Positions 34,273 to 44,783 of a DNA stretch of 64,000 nt are shown here, piece by piece. The notes below the pieces were generated by a model. It saw only the letters and a program-made list of their open reading frames with translations, was not told where the DNA came from and did not search any database. Source of the DNA: Azoarcus sp. Aa7 (lineage in GTDB: Bacteria > Pseudomonadota > Gammaproteobacteria > Burkholderiales > Rhodocyclaceae); NCBI RefSeq assembly GCF_014822185.1, contig NZ_QVLR01000107.1, positions 1 to 64,000 of the forward strand, in the 5' to 3' direction. Made by a program: the position numbers and the translations under genes. Numbering within the stretch: position 1 is the stretch's first letter; every line of letters begins with the position of its first letter.

Positions 34273-35620
34273 GCAGGGTTTTGCAGCACCCAAGGGGGCA
34301 ACGGGGAAGGGCGCGGCACCGGAGACGCTCGATCCGATCGAAACGGCGAGCCGCGACGAACTCGCCGCGCTGCAGCTGGAGCGGCTCAAATGGAGCCTGC
34401 AGCACGCCTACGACAACGTTGCGCACTACCGCAGCGCGTTCGACGCCGCCGGCGTGCATCCTTCGGACCTGAAGCAGCTCTCCGACCTCGCGCGCTTCCC
34501 CTTCACGACCAAGAAGGAGCTGCGCGACAACTACCCCTACGGGCTCTTCGCGGTGCCGATGCGCGACATCGTGCGCGTGCATGCCTCCTCCGGCACGACC
34601 GGCCAGCCCACCGTCGTCGGCTACACGAAGAACGACATCGCGATGTGGGGCTCGGTAATGGCGCGCTCGCTGCGCGCAGCTGGCGGCACGCCCGATGACA
34701 TCATCCTCAACTCCTACGGCTATGGTCTCTTCACCGGCGGCCTCGGCGCGCACTACGGCGGCGAAGCGCTCGGCGCGACCGTGATCCCGATGGGCGGCGG
34801 CAACACCGAGAAGCAGATCCAGCTGATCCGCGAGTTCAAGCCGACCATGATGATGGCCACGCCGTCCTACATGCTCACGGTCGCGGACGGTTTGCAGGAG
34901 CTGGGCATCGACCCTGCCTCGACGACGCTGCGCGTCGGCGTGTTCGGCGCCGAACCGTGGACCAACGAGATGCGCCGCGAGATCGAGACGCGCCTCGGCA
35001 TCGACGCGATCGACATCTACGGCCTGTCCGAAGTGATCGGCCCGGGCGTCGCCTGCGAATGCATCGAGACCAAGGACGGCCCGCACATCTGGGAAGACCA
35101 CTTCTATCCGGAAATCATCGATCCGGTCACCGGCGAAGTGCTGCCGGATGGCACGCCCGGCGAGCTCGTGTTCACCTCGCTGTCGAAGGAAGCGCTGCCC
35201 ATCGTCCGCTACCGCACGCGCGACCTCACGGTCCTCCTGCCCGGTACCGCGCGCACGATGCGCCGCATCGGCAAGATCACCGGCCGCAGCGACGACATGC
35301 TGATCATCCGCGGCGTGAACGTCTTCCCGACGCAGATCGAGGAAATCCTCCTGCGCAACGACAGCCTGTGCGGCCACTACCAGCTGCAGATCACGCGTCC
35401 CGGCCACATGGACGAACTCACCGTGCTCGCCGAAGTGCGCCACGACCTGTCCGACGGGCTCAACGATGCGCAGCGCTCGAAGATCGCGGCCGAAGTCCGG
35501 CACGAGATCAAGAGCCGCGTGGGGGTGAGCGCCGACGTCCATATCGTCGAGACCGGCCGCATCGAGCGCACCCAGGTCGGCAAGGCCAAGCGTGTGATCG
35601 ACAAGCGGCCGAAGGGGTGA
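34262..35620 (+). CDS. padJ: Phenylacetate-CoA ligase (anaerobic)
   Basis: This 452-aa AMP-forming ligase has the P-loop SSGTTGQPTVVGYT near residues 104-117, the IYGLSEVIGPG motif, and GRSDDMLIIRGVNVFP in the C-terminal lid. It activates phenylacetate to phenylacetyl-CoA, the first pathway step. ATG 34262 was preferred over ATG 34256 because GGAG then has 7-bp spacing. It overlaps padI by 11 bp. Confidence 0.92.
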   Translation: MSARQGFAAPKGATGKGAAPETLDPIETASRDELAALQLERLKWSLQHAYDNVAHYRSAFDAAGVHPSDLKQLSDLARFPFTTKKELRDNYPYGLFAVPMRDIVRVHASSGTTGQPTVVGYTKNDIAMWGSVMARSLRAAGGTPDDIILNSYGYGLFTGGLGAHYGGEALGATVIPMGGGNTEKQIQLIREFKPTMMMATPSYMLTVADGLQELGIDPASTTLRVGVFGAEPWTNEMRREIETRLGIDAIDIYGLSEVIGPGVACECIETKDGPHIWEDHFYPEIIDPVTGEVLPDGTPGELVFTSLSKEALPIVRYRTRDLTVLLPGTARTMRRIGKITGRSDDMLIIRGVNVFPTQIEEILLRNDSLCGHYQLQITRPGHMDELTVLAEVRHDLSDGLNDAQRSKIAAEVRHEIKSRVGVSADVHIVETGRIERTQVGKAKRVIDKRPKG

Positions 35621-35692
35621 GGTAACAGGGCGACCGTATGAATGCGCTGGTCGTCAGATCGCCAGAGAACTTGTTTGCGGAGGCAAGAATTC

Positions 35693-35727
35693 GTAGGGCG
35701 GGATGCGCTGCGCTCCTCCCGCCCTAC
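35693..35727. repeat. REP-like palindromic element, copy 5 (short form)
   Basis: A 35-bp single hairpin bounded by GTAGGGCGGG and CCCGCCCTAC. It lacks the central spacer of the other copies. It lies in the 218-bp gap after padJ, where nothing else is seen. Confidence 0.8.
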
Positions 35728-35838
35728 CCGGGTGCGAGCGATCGCCTTGGGCCGAGGCTATCGAACAAGGCGGGGCCAAAGGGTTAACAAAGCCGCCGGC
35801 CAATCGGGGCACGCGCGGCGAATAATGGAGACAGGGCA

Positions 35839-37923
35839 GTGAACGATCGGACCACCATCAGTCCCGGCGAGGCGCTGAACGCCGCCACGGGCGAGCTGTT
35901 AAGGCAGGCGGCAGGGCAGGGCAGGAGCGCCTTCGACGCCACGGAATGCGAGCGCTTCGTCGCGAGCTTCGGCGCGGCGCTCGCGGAAGGCGTGCCCGGC
36001 GGTGTCGACCTGCGCATTGCGCTGGAGAACACGCGCGAATTCGGCATGGTGCTCACGGCCGGCCAAGGCGGGCTCGACGGCGCGCTCGACCGCACGAACT
36101 TCCGCAAGGACCGCGCCGCGGTGTCCGCCTCGGTCGAACTGACCGACGCCGCCGACTTCATGCGCCTGTTCCGCCGCACCGTCGCCTACCAGAAGATGGC
36201 CGCTCTCGCGCAGCGCGACGGACGCCGTGCGCCCGACCCCGTGCTCGAATTCTGCTTCGGCCTGATGCTGGGCCTCGGCGGCGAATTCTCCGCGCAGAAC
36301 CCGCAGGCCGAATTCGTGATCCGTCAGCTCGAACTCGACCAGGTGCAGTTCGCGAAGAAGCCCACGGTCGGTGTCGCGCGCGTCGAATTCGGCCAGCCTG
36401 TCGCAGGCCGCCTGCCGCGCCCCGCGCACAAGATCGACAAGCTGATCCACCCCCAGTCGATCGGCCTCGTCGGCGTGTCCGCGACGAGCATGAACTTCGG
36501 CCGCATCATCCTGAAGAACCTGATGGGCAGCGGCTACCCCAAGGACAAGCTGACCATCATCCGTCCCGGCGAGGCCGAGATCGACGGCGTGCGCTGCGTC
36601 GACAGCCTGCGCGCGCTGCCCGCCAAGCTGGACCTCCTGATCGTCGCCGTGCCCTCCGACGCGGTGTACGAACTCGTCGACGAGATCATCGAAACCGACG
36701 CCATCGAATCCGTGATGCTGATCCCCGGCGGCCTCGGCGAAACGGCGAAGAGCCGCGAACCGGCCGCCGCGTTGGCCGCGAAGATCAACGCCGCCCATGG
36801 CAAGCCGGGCGGCGGCCCGGTCTTCCTCGGCGCGAACTGCCTCGGCGTCGTCTCGCATCCGGGCGGCTACGATTCCTGGTTCATCCCGCTCGAGCGCCTG
36901 CCCAAGCCGCAGAAGAAGGCGCAGCGCAACTCGGTGATGCTGAGCCAGTCCGGCGCCTTCATGATCACGCGCATCTCGCAGAACCCGTGGCTCGACCCGG
37001 CCTACATGCTCGCGCTCGGCAACCAGACCGACCTCACGCACGGCGACATGCTCGGCTTCTTCGCCGACCGGCCGGAGATCGACACGCTGGGCATCTACAT
37101 CGAAGGCTTCAAGGACGGCGACGGCCTCGACTTCGCCCGCGCCGTGCGCAAGGCGGTGCTCAACGGCAAGCAGGTCGTCGTGTACAAGTCCGGCCGCAGC
37201 GAAGCGGGCGCGGGCGGCGTGATGGGCCACACCGCGTCCATCGCCGGCGACCCGGTGCTCTTCGACGCCGTGCTGCGCCAGGCCGGCGCGATCGTCGCCG
37301 AGGACTTCAACACCTTCGACGACCTCTTCTACATCGCTGGCGCGTTGCACGGCAAGAAGGTCGGCAAGCGCCTCGGTGCGATCAGCGGTGCGGGCTTCGA
37401 AGCCGTGGGCATGGCCGACTCGATCGCGACGGAAACGTCGTCGCTCGAGATGGGCGCGCTCGAAGCCGCGACGGTTGAACGCGTGCAGGCCATCCTCGCC
37501 GCCAAGCGCCTCGACGCGCTGGTCGAGGTGCGCAACCCGATCGACATCAACCCCGGCGCCGACGACGAGGCCCACCTGCAGATCACCGCAGCCTTCCTCG
37601 ACGACCCCAACATCGACGCCGTGGTCGTCGGCCTCGACCCGACCGCGCCGTCGATCCGCGGTCTCGAAACCAGCAAGCTGCGCCCCGGCTACGACCTCTC
37701 CGACCCGAAAGGCACCGTGCACATCTACCCGCCGCTCGCCGCGAAGAGCGACAAACCCGTCATCGGCATCGTCGACGGCGGCTCGCTCTACGACGCCATG
37801 GCCGCGAAGCTGATGGACCAGGGCGTGTGCGTGTTCCGCAACTGTGGCCGCGGCACGCGTGCGCTCGCCCGCTACGTCGAGGCCCGCCTCGAAGCCGACA
37901 TGATCCGCGAACGCAACAACTAA
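35839..37923 (+). CDS. ADP-forming-type acyl-CoA synthetase (permuted domains)
   Basis: The gene encodes 694 aa and starts with GTG 35839 behind GGAG. Residues 1 to about 190 resemble an ATP-grasp domain, about 200-300 form a CoA-binding Rossmann domain (HPQSIGLVGVSATS), and about 365-690 are succinyl-CoA-ligase-like domains. The active-site histidine is likely His464 in GGVMGHTASIAGD. Normal enzymes of this family convert acyl-CoA and ADP to acid and ATP, or the reverse. The substrate is unknown; being next to padJ and a thioesterase suggests an aromatic acyl-CoA. The ATP-grasp part looks divergent. Confidence 0.75.
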   Translation: MNDRTTISPGEALNAATGELLRQAAGQGRSAFDATECERFVASFGAALAEGVPGGVDLRIALENTREFGMVLTAGQGGLDGALDRTNFRKDRAAVSASVELTDAADFMRLFRRTVAYQKMAALAQRDGRRAPDPVLEFCFGLMLGLGGEFSAQNPQAEFVIRQLELDQVQFAKKPTVGVARVEFGQPVAGRLPRPAHKIDKLIHPQSIGLVGVSATSMNFGRIILKNLMGSGYPKDKLTIIRPGEAEIDGVRCVDSLRALPAKLDLLIVAVPSDAVYELVDEIIETDAIESVMLIPGGLGETAKSREPAAALAAKINAAHGKPGGGPVFLGANCLGVVSHPGGYDSWFIPLERLPKPQKKAQRNSVMLSQSGAFMITRISQNPWLDPAYMLALGNQTDLTHGDMLGFFADRPEIDTLGIYIEGFKDGDGLDFARAVRKAVLNGKQVVVYKSGRSEAGAGGVMGHTASIAGDPVLFDAVLRQAGAIVAEDFNTFDDLFYIAGALHGKKVGKRLGAISGAGFEAVGMADSIATETSSLEMGALEAATVERVQAILAAKRLDALVEVRNPIDINPGADDEAHLQITAAFLDDPNIDAVVVGLDPTAPSIRGLETSKLRPGYDLSDPKGTVHIYPPLAAKSDKPVIGIVDGGSLYDAMAAKLMDQGVCVFRNCGRGTRALARYVEARLEADMIRERNN

Positions 37924-37942
37924 TCCGAACCACGACGAACCC

Positions 37943-37964
37943 GGCGCCGGCATGGACCGGCGCC
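37943..37964 (+). other. Intercistronic hairpin
   Basis: GGCGCCGG and CCGGCGCC form a perfect 8-bp stem with a 6-base loop in the 62-bp gap between the synthetase and thioesterase genes. There is no T-run, so it is not a classical terminator. Confidence 0.4.
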
Positions 37965-37985
37965 CCACACGAAGGAGACTGAAAG

Positions 37986-38393
37986 ATGAGCGAACTGAAA
38001 GCCGGCCTGAGCGCCACCCGCCGTTACGACATCGACCAGGGCCGCACCATCGGCTTCATGGGCGACGACTGCCGCGTCTATTCGACCCCGGCGCTGCTCT
38101 ACGACATCGAAGTCGTGTGCCGCGACCTGCTGCTGGAAAACATCGAAACCGGGAAAGATTCCGTCGGCACCCGCGTCGAACTCGACCACGTCGGCGCGAC
38201 CCTGCTGGGCATGTGGGTCGAGATCACCGTGAAGCTCGTCGAGGTGAACGGCCCCGCCGTGACCTTCGAATTCACCGCCCGCGATGCCCTCGAGGAAGTC
38301 GCGCGCGGCAAGCACAGCCGCTTCATCGTCGGTGCGGAGAAGACCGCCCAGCGCCTCAAGGCCAAGCTCGAAAAGGCGATGGCCGCGGCCTGA
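37986..38393 (+). CDS. FlK-like hot-dog thioesterase
   Basis: This 135-aa hot-dog-fold protein resembles the fluoroacetyl-CoA thioesterase family. The catalytic triad pattern is visible as Thr in YSTPALL, Glu in YDIEVVC and His in ELDHVGATLLG. It probably hydrolyses an acyl-CoA made in the aromatic pathway, recycling CoA. It is the last gene of the pad-linked block, with GAAGGAG before its ATG. Confidence 0.78.
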   Translation: MSELKAGLSATRRYDIDQGRTIGFMGDDCRVYSTPALLYDIEVVCRDLLLENIETGKDSVGTRVELDHVGATLLGMWVEITVKLVEVNGPAVTFEFTARDALEEVARGKHSRFIVGAEKTAQRLKAKLEKAMAAA

Positions 38394-38912
<519 letters not shown>

Positions 38913-38917
38913 CCGCC

Positions 38918-39847
38918 ATGCGCATCCTGATCGACCTCGCGGCCCAGCGCCTGAGCCTCTTCGGGGCAGATGGCGCGTGCATTCGCCGCTACAGCGTCTC
39001 GACCGCCCTGAACGGTCCGGGCGAAATCCGGGACAGCGGCTGCACGCCGCGCGGTCGTCACCGCATCCGCGCGAAGATCGGCGCAGGTGCCGCGAAGGCC
39101 GCGGTCTTCCGCGGGCGGCGCCCGACGGGCGAGATCTGGACGCCAGCGCTCGCTGCGGTCAGTCCCGGCCGCGACTGGATACTCTCCCGCATCCTGTGGC
39201 TCAGCGGCTGCGAGCCGGGGCGCAACCGCCTCGGCAACCTCGACTCGATGCGCCGCTACATCTACATTCACGGCACACCGGACGATCAGCCGATGGGCGA
39301 ACCGCGCTCGCACGGCTGCATCCGCATGCGCAACGACGACGTGATCGAGCTGTTCGACCTGGTGCAGGCCGGGACGGAAGTGGAGATCGCGGAAATGACG
39401 AACCTGGACGCTGCGCCGACGATCCGCATTCTCGACTGGGGCGACGCGGCGGCACTCGCGATGCCCCTGCGCGAACAGGTGTTCGTGATGGAGCAGGGCG
39501 TGCCCGCCGAACTCGAACGCGACGCCAACGACCCACACTGTCGCCACGCCGTCGCCACGACCGCGGCCGGCGAGGTCGTCGGCACCGGCCGGCTGCTGCC
39601 CGACGGCCACATCGGTCGCATGGCCGTCGCCGCTCCGTGGCGCAACCGGGGCATTGGCGGGCTGATGCTCGAAGCCCTCGTCACGGAAGCCGCTCGCCGC
39701 GGATTCCGCGAGGTCGTCCTGAACGCCCAGATCGACGCCGTCGACTTCTACCTAAGGCACGGTTTCGAGCAGCAGGGGGAAATCTTCATCGAGGCGGGCA
39801 TCCGTCACCAGACGATGCGCCGCACGCTGGCGTCGACACGCGGCTGA
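38918..39847 (+). CDS. L,D-transpeptidase (YkuD)-GNAT acetyltransferase fusion
   Basis: This single 309-aa frame has two domains. Residues 1-160 form a YkuD domain with the catalytic motif SHGCIRM (His132, Cys134). Residues about 165-305 form a GNAT acetyltransferase of the ElaA/YjcF type, with the acetyl-CoA loop PWRNRGIGGLML. No signal peptide is seen, although YkuD domains normally act on periplasmic peptidoglycan. The two domains share the same codon style and no stop separates them. It starts 6 bp after tadA. Confidence 0.88.
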   Translation: MRILIDLAAQRLSLFGADGACIRRYSVSTALNGPGEIRDSGCTPRGRHRIRAKIGAGAAKAAVFRGRRPTGEIWTPALAAVSPGRDWILSRILWLSGCEPGRNRLGNLDSMRRYIYIHGTPDDQPMGEPRSHGCIRMRNDDVIELFDLVQAGTEVEIAEMTNLDAAPTIRILDWGDAAALAMPLREQVFVMEQGVPAELERDANDPHCRHAVATTAAGEVVGTGRLLPDGHIGRMAVAAPWRNRGIGGLMLEALVTEAARRGFREVVLNAQIDAVDFYLRHGFEQQGEIFIEAGIRHQTMRRTLASTRG

Positions 39848-39852
39848 AGGCT

Positions 39853-40623
39853 TCAGCCGCCGGCCGCTACCGCGAAGCGGTGCGTGACTTCGCTCGCAAA
39901 TTCGCCCCGCTCGTTCCAGGACCATTCGCGGAACGTCACGTTGCCGCCGCGATCCAGCAGGATCAGCGTCGAGCAGCGCGTACCGTAGCCCGGCGCACGG
40001 ATGAACGCCGACGACAGCCACCGTTCCCAGTCCGCGCTGACACCGGTTTCCGGCAGGTGATGATCGGGCGCCGGTTCGTCGTCGCGCAGCAGTTCGAGGA
40101 ACGCGTCCGTGTTCGGCAGGCGGCCGAGCGCCGCGGTGAAACGCTCGCGCGCCAGCTTCACCTTGGGCCAGGGCGTGTCGAGCACATGGTTCGACAACCC
40201 GTAGACGCCGGGGTCGAGCATCCGCACCGCACCCGTCGTGCTTTCATGGATTCCCAACTGCCGGCCGTCGCTCACCAGCAGGTTGAAGGCCGCATACTGC
40301 GCGCTGACCTCGGCCACCTTCCGCAGTTGCCGATCCGCGTCATCGTTTCCGGTCAGGCAGTCGCGCACCAGCGTGCCGCGCGACGGCGCATCCGGACGGT
40401 GGAGGGTCGGGTCACGGTAGTTCGTCAGCGCGGCGAACCGCCCGCCGCGACTGAGACCCATCCACGTCCCGCCCGCTTCGAGGTCGCGCCCCGCGAGCAG
40501 GTCGGGGGCGTCGGTCCACCAGTGCGCCGGCACCGCCGGACGGGCGAGAAACTCGTCACGATTGGCGGCGACGACCAGCGGGTAGGCCGGATGGGCGTGC
40601 CAGCCGACGACGATCAGGCACAT
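39853..40623 (-). CDS. NRDE (TANGO2-like) family protein
   Basis: The gene encodes 256 aa, beginning with Met-Cys2 and the family-naming AANRDEFLARP motif near residues 19-29. Cys2 may become an N-terminal nucleophile, as in Ntn hydrolases. The cellular role is not settled, though heme or acyl trafficking roles have been proposed for eukaryotic relatives. It overlaps the upstream DUF4936-type gene by 10 bp. Confidence 0.88.
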   Translation of the reverse strand: MCLIVVGWHAHPAYPLVVAANRDEFLARPAVPAHWWTDAPDLLAGRDLEAGGTWMGLSRGGRFAALTNYRDPTLHRPDAPSRGTLVRDCLTGNDDADRQLRKVAEVSAQYAAFNLLVSDGRQLGIHESTTGAVRMLDPGVYGLSNHVLDTPWPKVKLARERFTAALGRLPNTDAFLELLRDDEPAPDHHLPETGVSADWERWLSSAFIRAPGYGTRCSTLILLDRGGNVTFREWSWNERGEFASEVTHRFAVAAGG

Positions 40624-40922
40624 TCGACGAAGCGTTCCGTGTGGCGCGCGGAACCGGGCTCGACGATGCTCGCGACCCGGTGCGCGTCCGCCTCGATCCG
40701 CAGGGCCGCCTCGAAGGCGTCCGGATCGGCCACGCCCTCGTACACTTCCATCCACGTCACCGCGTCGCCGCGCCGCTCCATCAGCCGTCCCGCGACACCG
40801 GTGCGTCGTTCGAGCGCTGCCTGCATGGCCCGCACCGTCGCCTCCGCGTCCTCGTGCTCGGCATCGGCACGGACGCGGTAATAGACGTAGTAATGCACGC
40901 AGCCCGGCGCTTCGCCGCTCAT
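40614..40922 (-). CDS. DUF4936-like small protein
   Basis: This 102-aa protein has a ferredoxin-like beta-alpha-beta pattern: HYYVYYRV near residue 10, RTGVAGRLMER near the middle and TWMEVYEGV after it. It resembles a small betaproteobacterial family found beside ygfZ and NRDE genes. Its function is unknown. ATG 40922 overlaps the ygfZ stop. Confidence 0.7.
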   Translation of the reverse strand: MSGEAPGCVHYYVYYRVRADAEHEDAEATVRAMQAALERRTGVAGRLMERRGDAVTWMEVYEGVADPDAFEAALRIEADAHRVASIVEPGSARHTERFVECA

Positions 40923-41956
40923 TTTTCGGGCAGCGCGTAAGGCAGGTCGAGGAACTGCAGCTGCGGTCCCTGCAGGCTGCCCAGATGCACCTCGCCGGCC
41001 TCGGCGCAACTGATCTGCATCACCGCCAGCGCCTCGTAGCCGCCCTTGGGAGCGGCGACGACGTTCACGAGCTTGCCGGCCGACTGGTCGCCGAATTCCG
41101 GCGTAAACAGGTCGGCGCCGACCGCGGGAGCCGCGTCACCGGGCACATGCACGTGGTACATGCGCTTCTTGAGCTTGCCGAGGTACTGCGTGCGGGCGAC
41201 GATCTCCTGGCCCGGGTAGCAGCCCTTGTTGAAGTTGACCCCGCCGATGACCTCGAAATTGAGCATCTGGGCGACGAACTCTTCCTGCGTCGCCGCGGTG
41301 ATCAGCGGCAGGCCGGCACGGATCATCGCAAGTTGCCACGCGGCCGTTCCGGCCTTCGTCGCGCCGCCCGCCGCCACCTTCGCGAACACTTCGGGCGCCG
41401 CGGCGGTCGGCACCGCAACGACTAGATTGCGTTGGTCGAGCCGGATGCAGCGCACTTCGCCGGCCACCGACTGCGTCATCGGGGCAATCGGCGCTGCTAT
41501 GCCGGCATTTGCCAGTGCGGCGTCCGCAGCGGCTCCACTCACCCCGATCAGCACCGTGTCCGGCGTGGCATCCGCAAGCTTCACCTTGCTGCGCAGCACG
41601 TACATCGACAGCTTTTTCTGCAGCATCGGCTGAACGTCGGCCGAGGCGGCAATCATCTGGCCGGTGTCGTCGTTCCACAGCAGCAGGCTCGCGAGCATGC
41701 GGCCCTTGGGCGTGTTGAAGCTGGACCACTGTGCCGACTGCGGCCCGAGTTTCTTGACGTCGTTCGACAACAGGTTGTGCAGGAAAGTGACCGAGTCGTC
41801 GCCGGCGCTGCGGATCAGGCCGAGGTGCACCAGCGGCACGACCACGGTGCCGGATTCCACGGCGCTTGCCTCCGCTTCCGGAACATCGAAACGGATGCCG
41901 GAGTCTTCCAGCGTGGCGCCTTCGCGTACGAGAAATTCTGTCCAGGGCGTGTTCAT
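40919..41956 (-). CDS. ygfZ: Folate-binding YgfZ/GcvT-like protein
   Basis: The gene encodes 345 aa with the diagnostic [13 protein letters not shown] motif near residues 240-252 and an N-terminal GcvT-like domain. YgfZ uses tetrahydrofolate and supports repair or assembly of certain iron-sulfur enzymes such as MiaB. It is first in a three-gene minus-strand group and divergent from mltG. Confidence 0.93.
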   Translation of the reverse strand: MNTPWTEFLVREGATLEDSGIRFDVPEAEASAVESGTVVVPLVHLGLIRSAGDDSVTFLHNLLSNDVKKLGPQSAQWSSFNTPKGRMLASLLLWNDDTGQMIAASADVQPMLQKKLSMYVLRSKVKLADATPDTVLIGVSGAAADAALANAGIAAPIAPMTQSVAGEVRCIRLDQRNLVVAVPTAAAPEVFAKVAAGGATKAGTAAWQLAMIRAGLPLITAATQEEFVAQMLNFEVIGGVNFNKGCYPGQEIVARTQYLGKLKKRMYHVHVPGDAAPAVGADLFTPEFGDQSAGKLVNVVAAPKGGYEALAVMQISCAEAGEVHLGSLQGPQLQFLDLPYALPEK

Positions 41957-42088
41957 GTGCGTTTGTCGGGGCGGGGGAAGGATGTGGAATTGGGATGAAG
42001 TATTATAGGGCCCCGCAGACGCAATGGTTGCGGGCCAAACATTTCCGCCAGCCTCCTCGCCGCGCGCCGCGCCACGATATCCACGCCG

Positions 42089-43090
42089 ATGAAGCCCCTC
42101 GTCCTCCGCCTGCTGATCGCACTCGCGCTCGCCATCGCGGCCGTGTCCGCCGCCGCGTGGTGGTATGCGCAGCGTCCGATCACGTTGGCGCAGCCGGTCG
42201 TCGACTTCACGGTCCAGCGCGGGCACACGATGCGCCAGGCGGCTGCCACGATCGCCGCGGCGGGTGTGAACGTCAGCCCGCGGGCGCTGTACTGGATCGC
42301 CCGGATCACCGGCAAGGCCGGTCGCATCATGGCGGGCAGCTACGAAGTCCATCGGGGCATCACGCCGTGGCTGCTTATCCTGAAGCTGTCCAGTGGCGAC
42401 GTCTCGCAGGCGGAAGTCCGCTTCGTCGAAGGCTGGAACTTCCGCCAGGTGCGCGCGGCGCTGGAATCCAATCCGCACCTGTTGCAGGACATCGCCGGCC
42501 TCGCCGACACCGACATCCTGCGTGCGATCGGGGCGACGGAAACGCATCCGGAAGGGCTGTTCTTCCCCGACACCTACCTCTTCGACAAGCAGTCGAGCGC
42601 CATCGCAGTATTGCGCCGCGCGTATTCCGCGATGAAGCAGCGCCTCGCGCAGGCGTGGCAAACGCGAGATCCGCGGCTTCCTCTTTCGTCGCCCTACGAC
42701 GCGCTGATCCTCGCATCCATCGTCGAGAAGGAGACCGGCCGGCCCGAGGATCGCGGACTGGTCGCCTCGGTCTTCGCCAACCGGCTGCGCATCGGCATGC
42801 GTCTGCAGACCGATCCCTCGGTGATCTACGGCTACGGCGAAACTTTCGACGGCCGCCTGAAAAAATGGCACCTCGAAACCGACCACCTCTACAACACCTA
42901 CACGCGCACCGGTCTGCCGCCGACTCCCATCGCCATGCCGGGTGCCGAATCGCTCAACGCCGCGGTCCGCCCGGCACAGACGGAATACCTGTATTTCGTT
43001 TCGCGCGGCGACGGGTCCAGCGAGTTTTCCTCCAACCTCAACGACCACAACAAGGCCGTCAATCGTTACCAGCGAGGATCGGGAAGTTGA
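42089..43090 (+). CDS. mltG: Endolytic murein transglycosylase
   Basis: This 333-aa protein has one N-terminal membrane segment (about residues 5-25), a LysM-like subdomain and the YceG domain. The catalytic Glu lies in SIVEKETG, and the YNTY...GLPPTPI motif is conserved. It cleaves nascent glycan strands. It is the first gene of mltG-tmk-holB-pilZ-tatD, a common betaproteobacterial order. Confidence 0.95.
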   Translation: MKPLVLRLLIALALAIAAVSAAAWWYAQRPITLAQPVVDFTVQRGHTMRQAAATIAAAGVNVSPRALYWIARITGKAGRIMAGSYEVHRGITPWLLILKLSSGDVSQAEVRFVEGWNFRQVRAALESNPHLLQDIAGLADTDILRAIGATETHPEGLFFPDTYLFDKQSSAIAVLRRAYSAMKQRLAQAWQTRDPRLPLSSPYDALILASIVEKETGRPEDRGLVASVFANRLRIGMRLQTDPSVIYGYGETFDGRLKKWHLETDHLYNTYTRTGLPPTPIAMPGAESLNAAVRPAQTEYLYFVSRGDGSSEFSSNLNDHNKAVNRYQRGSGS

Positions 43091-43719
43091 ACCAGACGCG
43101 CGCCCGCGGGCGCTTCATTACCTTCGAAGGCATCGACGGGGCGGGCAAGAGCAGCCAGATCGCGGCGGTCGTCGCGCTCCTCCAGGCGCGCGGGCTGACC
43201 GTGGACCAGACGCGCGAACCGGGCGGTACGGCCCTCGGCGAAAAACTCCGCGAGCTTCTGCTGCACGAACCCATGAACCTCGAAACCGAGGCGATGCTGA
43301 TGTTCGCCGCGCGCCGCGAACATCTCGCCGCCCGCATCCATCCGGCACTCGAAGCCGGCACCTGGGTCGTATCCGACCGTTTCACCGATGCCACCTACGC
43401 GTATCAGGTCGGCGGGCGCGGGCTCGACGCCGCGAAATTCTCCGCCCTCGAGGACTGGGTTCATCCCGGCTTCCAGCCCGACCTGACACTCGTCTTCGAC
43501 CTGCCGCCGGAAATCGCCGCCGCACGCGTCGCCAATACCGGCACCGCGCCGGACCGTTTCGAGCGCGAGCAGCGTGACTTCTTCGAACGCGTGCGTGCGG
43601 CCTACCTCGAACGTGCACGCATGGCCCCGCAGCGTATTTGCGTCATTGCGGCCGACCGCCCGCCCGAACGGATCCGTGCCGAGATCGAGGCGATCGTCGC
43701 GGAGCGCTTCTTCCGATGA
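43087..43719 (+). CDS. tmk: Thymidylate kinase
   Basis: The gene encodes 210 aa starting with TTG 43087, which overlaps the mltG stop (TTGA). No ATG is near, and the P-loop [12 protein letters not shown] begins at about residue 13, so little can be missing. The DR(F/Y) motif is [12 protein letters not shown]. It phosphorylates dTMP to dTDP. Confidence 0.95.
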   Translation: MNQTRARGRFITFEGIDGAGKSSQIAAVVALLQARGLTVDQTREPGGTALGEKLRELLLHEPMNLETEAMLMFAARREHLAARIHPALEAGTWVVSDRFTDATYAYQVGGRGLDAAKFSALEDWVHPGFQPDLTLVFDLPPEIAAARVANTGTAPDRFEREQRDFFERVRAAYLERARMAPQRICVIAADRPPERIRAEIEAIVAERFFR

Positions 43720-44783
43720 TCCACCCCTGGCTGCAGGAGACCTGGCAGCGGCTCGTCGGCCTCGGCGGGCGGCTGCCGCATGCGCTGCTCTTCGTCGGGC
43801 CGGAAGGCCTGGGCAAGCGCGACCTCGCCGACGCGCTCGCGGCACGCCTGCTGTGCAAGGCCCCTGCCGTGGACGGGCATGCCTGCGGTCACTGCGTGCC
43901 CTGCCAGTTGCGGCTTTCCGGTAATCACCCCGACCTGCTGCCCATCGTTCCGGAAGCCGATGCGGCGCTGGAGAGCGAGGCAGGGGACGGCAGCGAGGGT
44001 GGCGAGAGAGGTGAAGGGGGCAGCGGCAAGAAAAAGTCCTCGCAGATCCGGATCGAACAGATCCGCGACCTGCAGGAGGCGCTCTCCGTGACCGGACACC
44101 AGAGCAGCCGGCGCGTGATCGTCGTCGATCCGGCCGAGGCGATGAACGCCTTCACCGCCAATGCCCTGCTGAAACTGCTCGAAGAGCCGCCGGAAGGATG
44201 CGTCTTCCTGCTGGTGTCGTCGGCACCGCGCCGCCTGCTGCCCACGATCCGCAGCCGCTGCCAGCAGTGGAGCTTCGCGCGCCCGGCGGAGGACGTCGTC
44301 ACGCAATGGCTCTCCGGCCCGGATGCGCCGCCCGCGGACCTGCTCGCGCTCACCGGCGGCATGCCGCTCGCAGCCCAGCGCCTTGCTAAGAGCGGCTCGG
44401 ATGCCCTTCTACGGCGCTTCGTGAAGGACATCGCGGCGCTGCCGGCCGGCGATCCGCTGAAACTCGCCGGCCAATGGGAAAGCTGGCTCAAGTCCAAGGA
44501 GGCGCTCGCCGCCGGCTTCGGCATGCCGCAGCTCGTCGAATGGCTGCAGCGCTGGGTCACCGACCTCGCATCGCTGCGCCTCGGCGGGCGCCTGCGCTTC
44601 TTCCCCGGCGAGGATGGCGTCATCGCCGCGCTCGCGCAGCGCACGAACGTGGCCGCCGTGACGAACTGCTACAATGAACTCGCCCGGATTCGCCGGGTCG
44701 CACAGCATCCGCTGAATGCCCGGCTGATGCTCGAAGACATGCTCCTGCGCTACGCGCGCGCCGTGACCGGAACCCGCCGATGA
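43716..44783 (+). CDS. holB: DNA polymerase III delta-prime subunit
   Basis: This 355-aa clamp-loader subunit has [17 protein letters not shown] (degenerate P-loop) near residues 24-40, a zinc site with CGHCVPC, and [14 protein letters not shown] Gly/Glu/Ser/Lys-rich insert of about 22 residues follows the zinc region (near residue 95) and is not part of the usual fold. It overlaps tmk and pilZ by ATGA. Confidence 0.93.
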   Translation: MIHPWLQETWQRLVGLGGRLPHALLFVGPEGLGKRDLADALAARLLCKAPAVDGHACGHCVPCQLRLSGNHPDLLPIVPEADAALESEAGDGSEGGERGEGGSGKKKSSQIRIEQIRDLQEALSVTGHQSSRRVIVVDPAEAMNAFTANALLKLLEEPPEGCVFLLVSSAPRRLLPTIRSRCQQWSFARPAEDVVTQWLSGPDAPPADLLALTGGMPLAAQRLAKSGSDALLRRFVKDIAALPAGDPLKLAGQWESWLKSKEALAAGFGMPQLVEWLQRWVTDLASLRLGGRLRFFPGEDGVIAALAQRTNVAAVTNCYNELARIRRVAQHPLNARLMLEDMLLRYARAVTGTRR

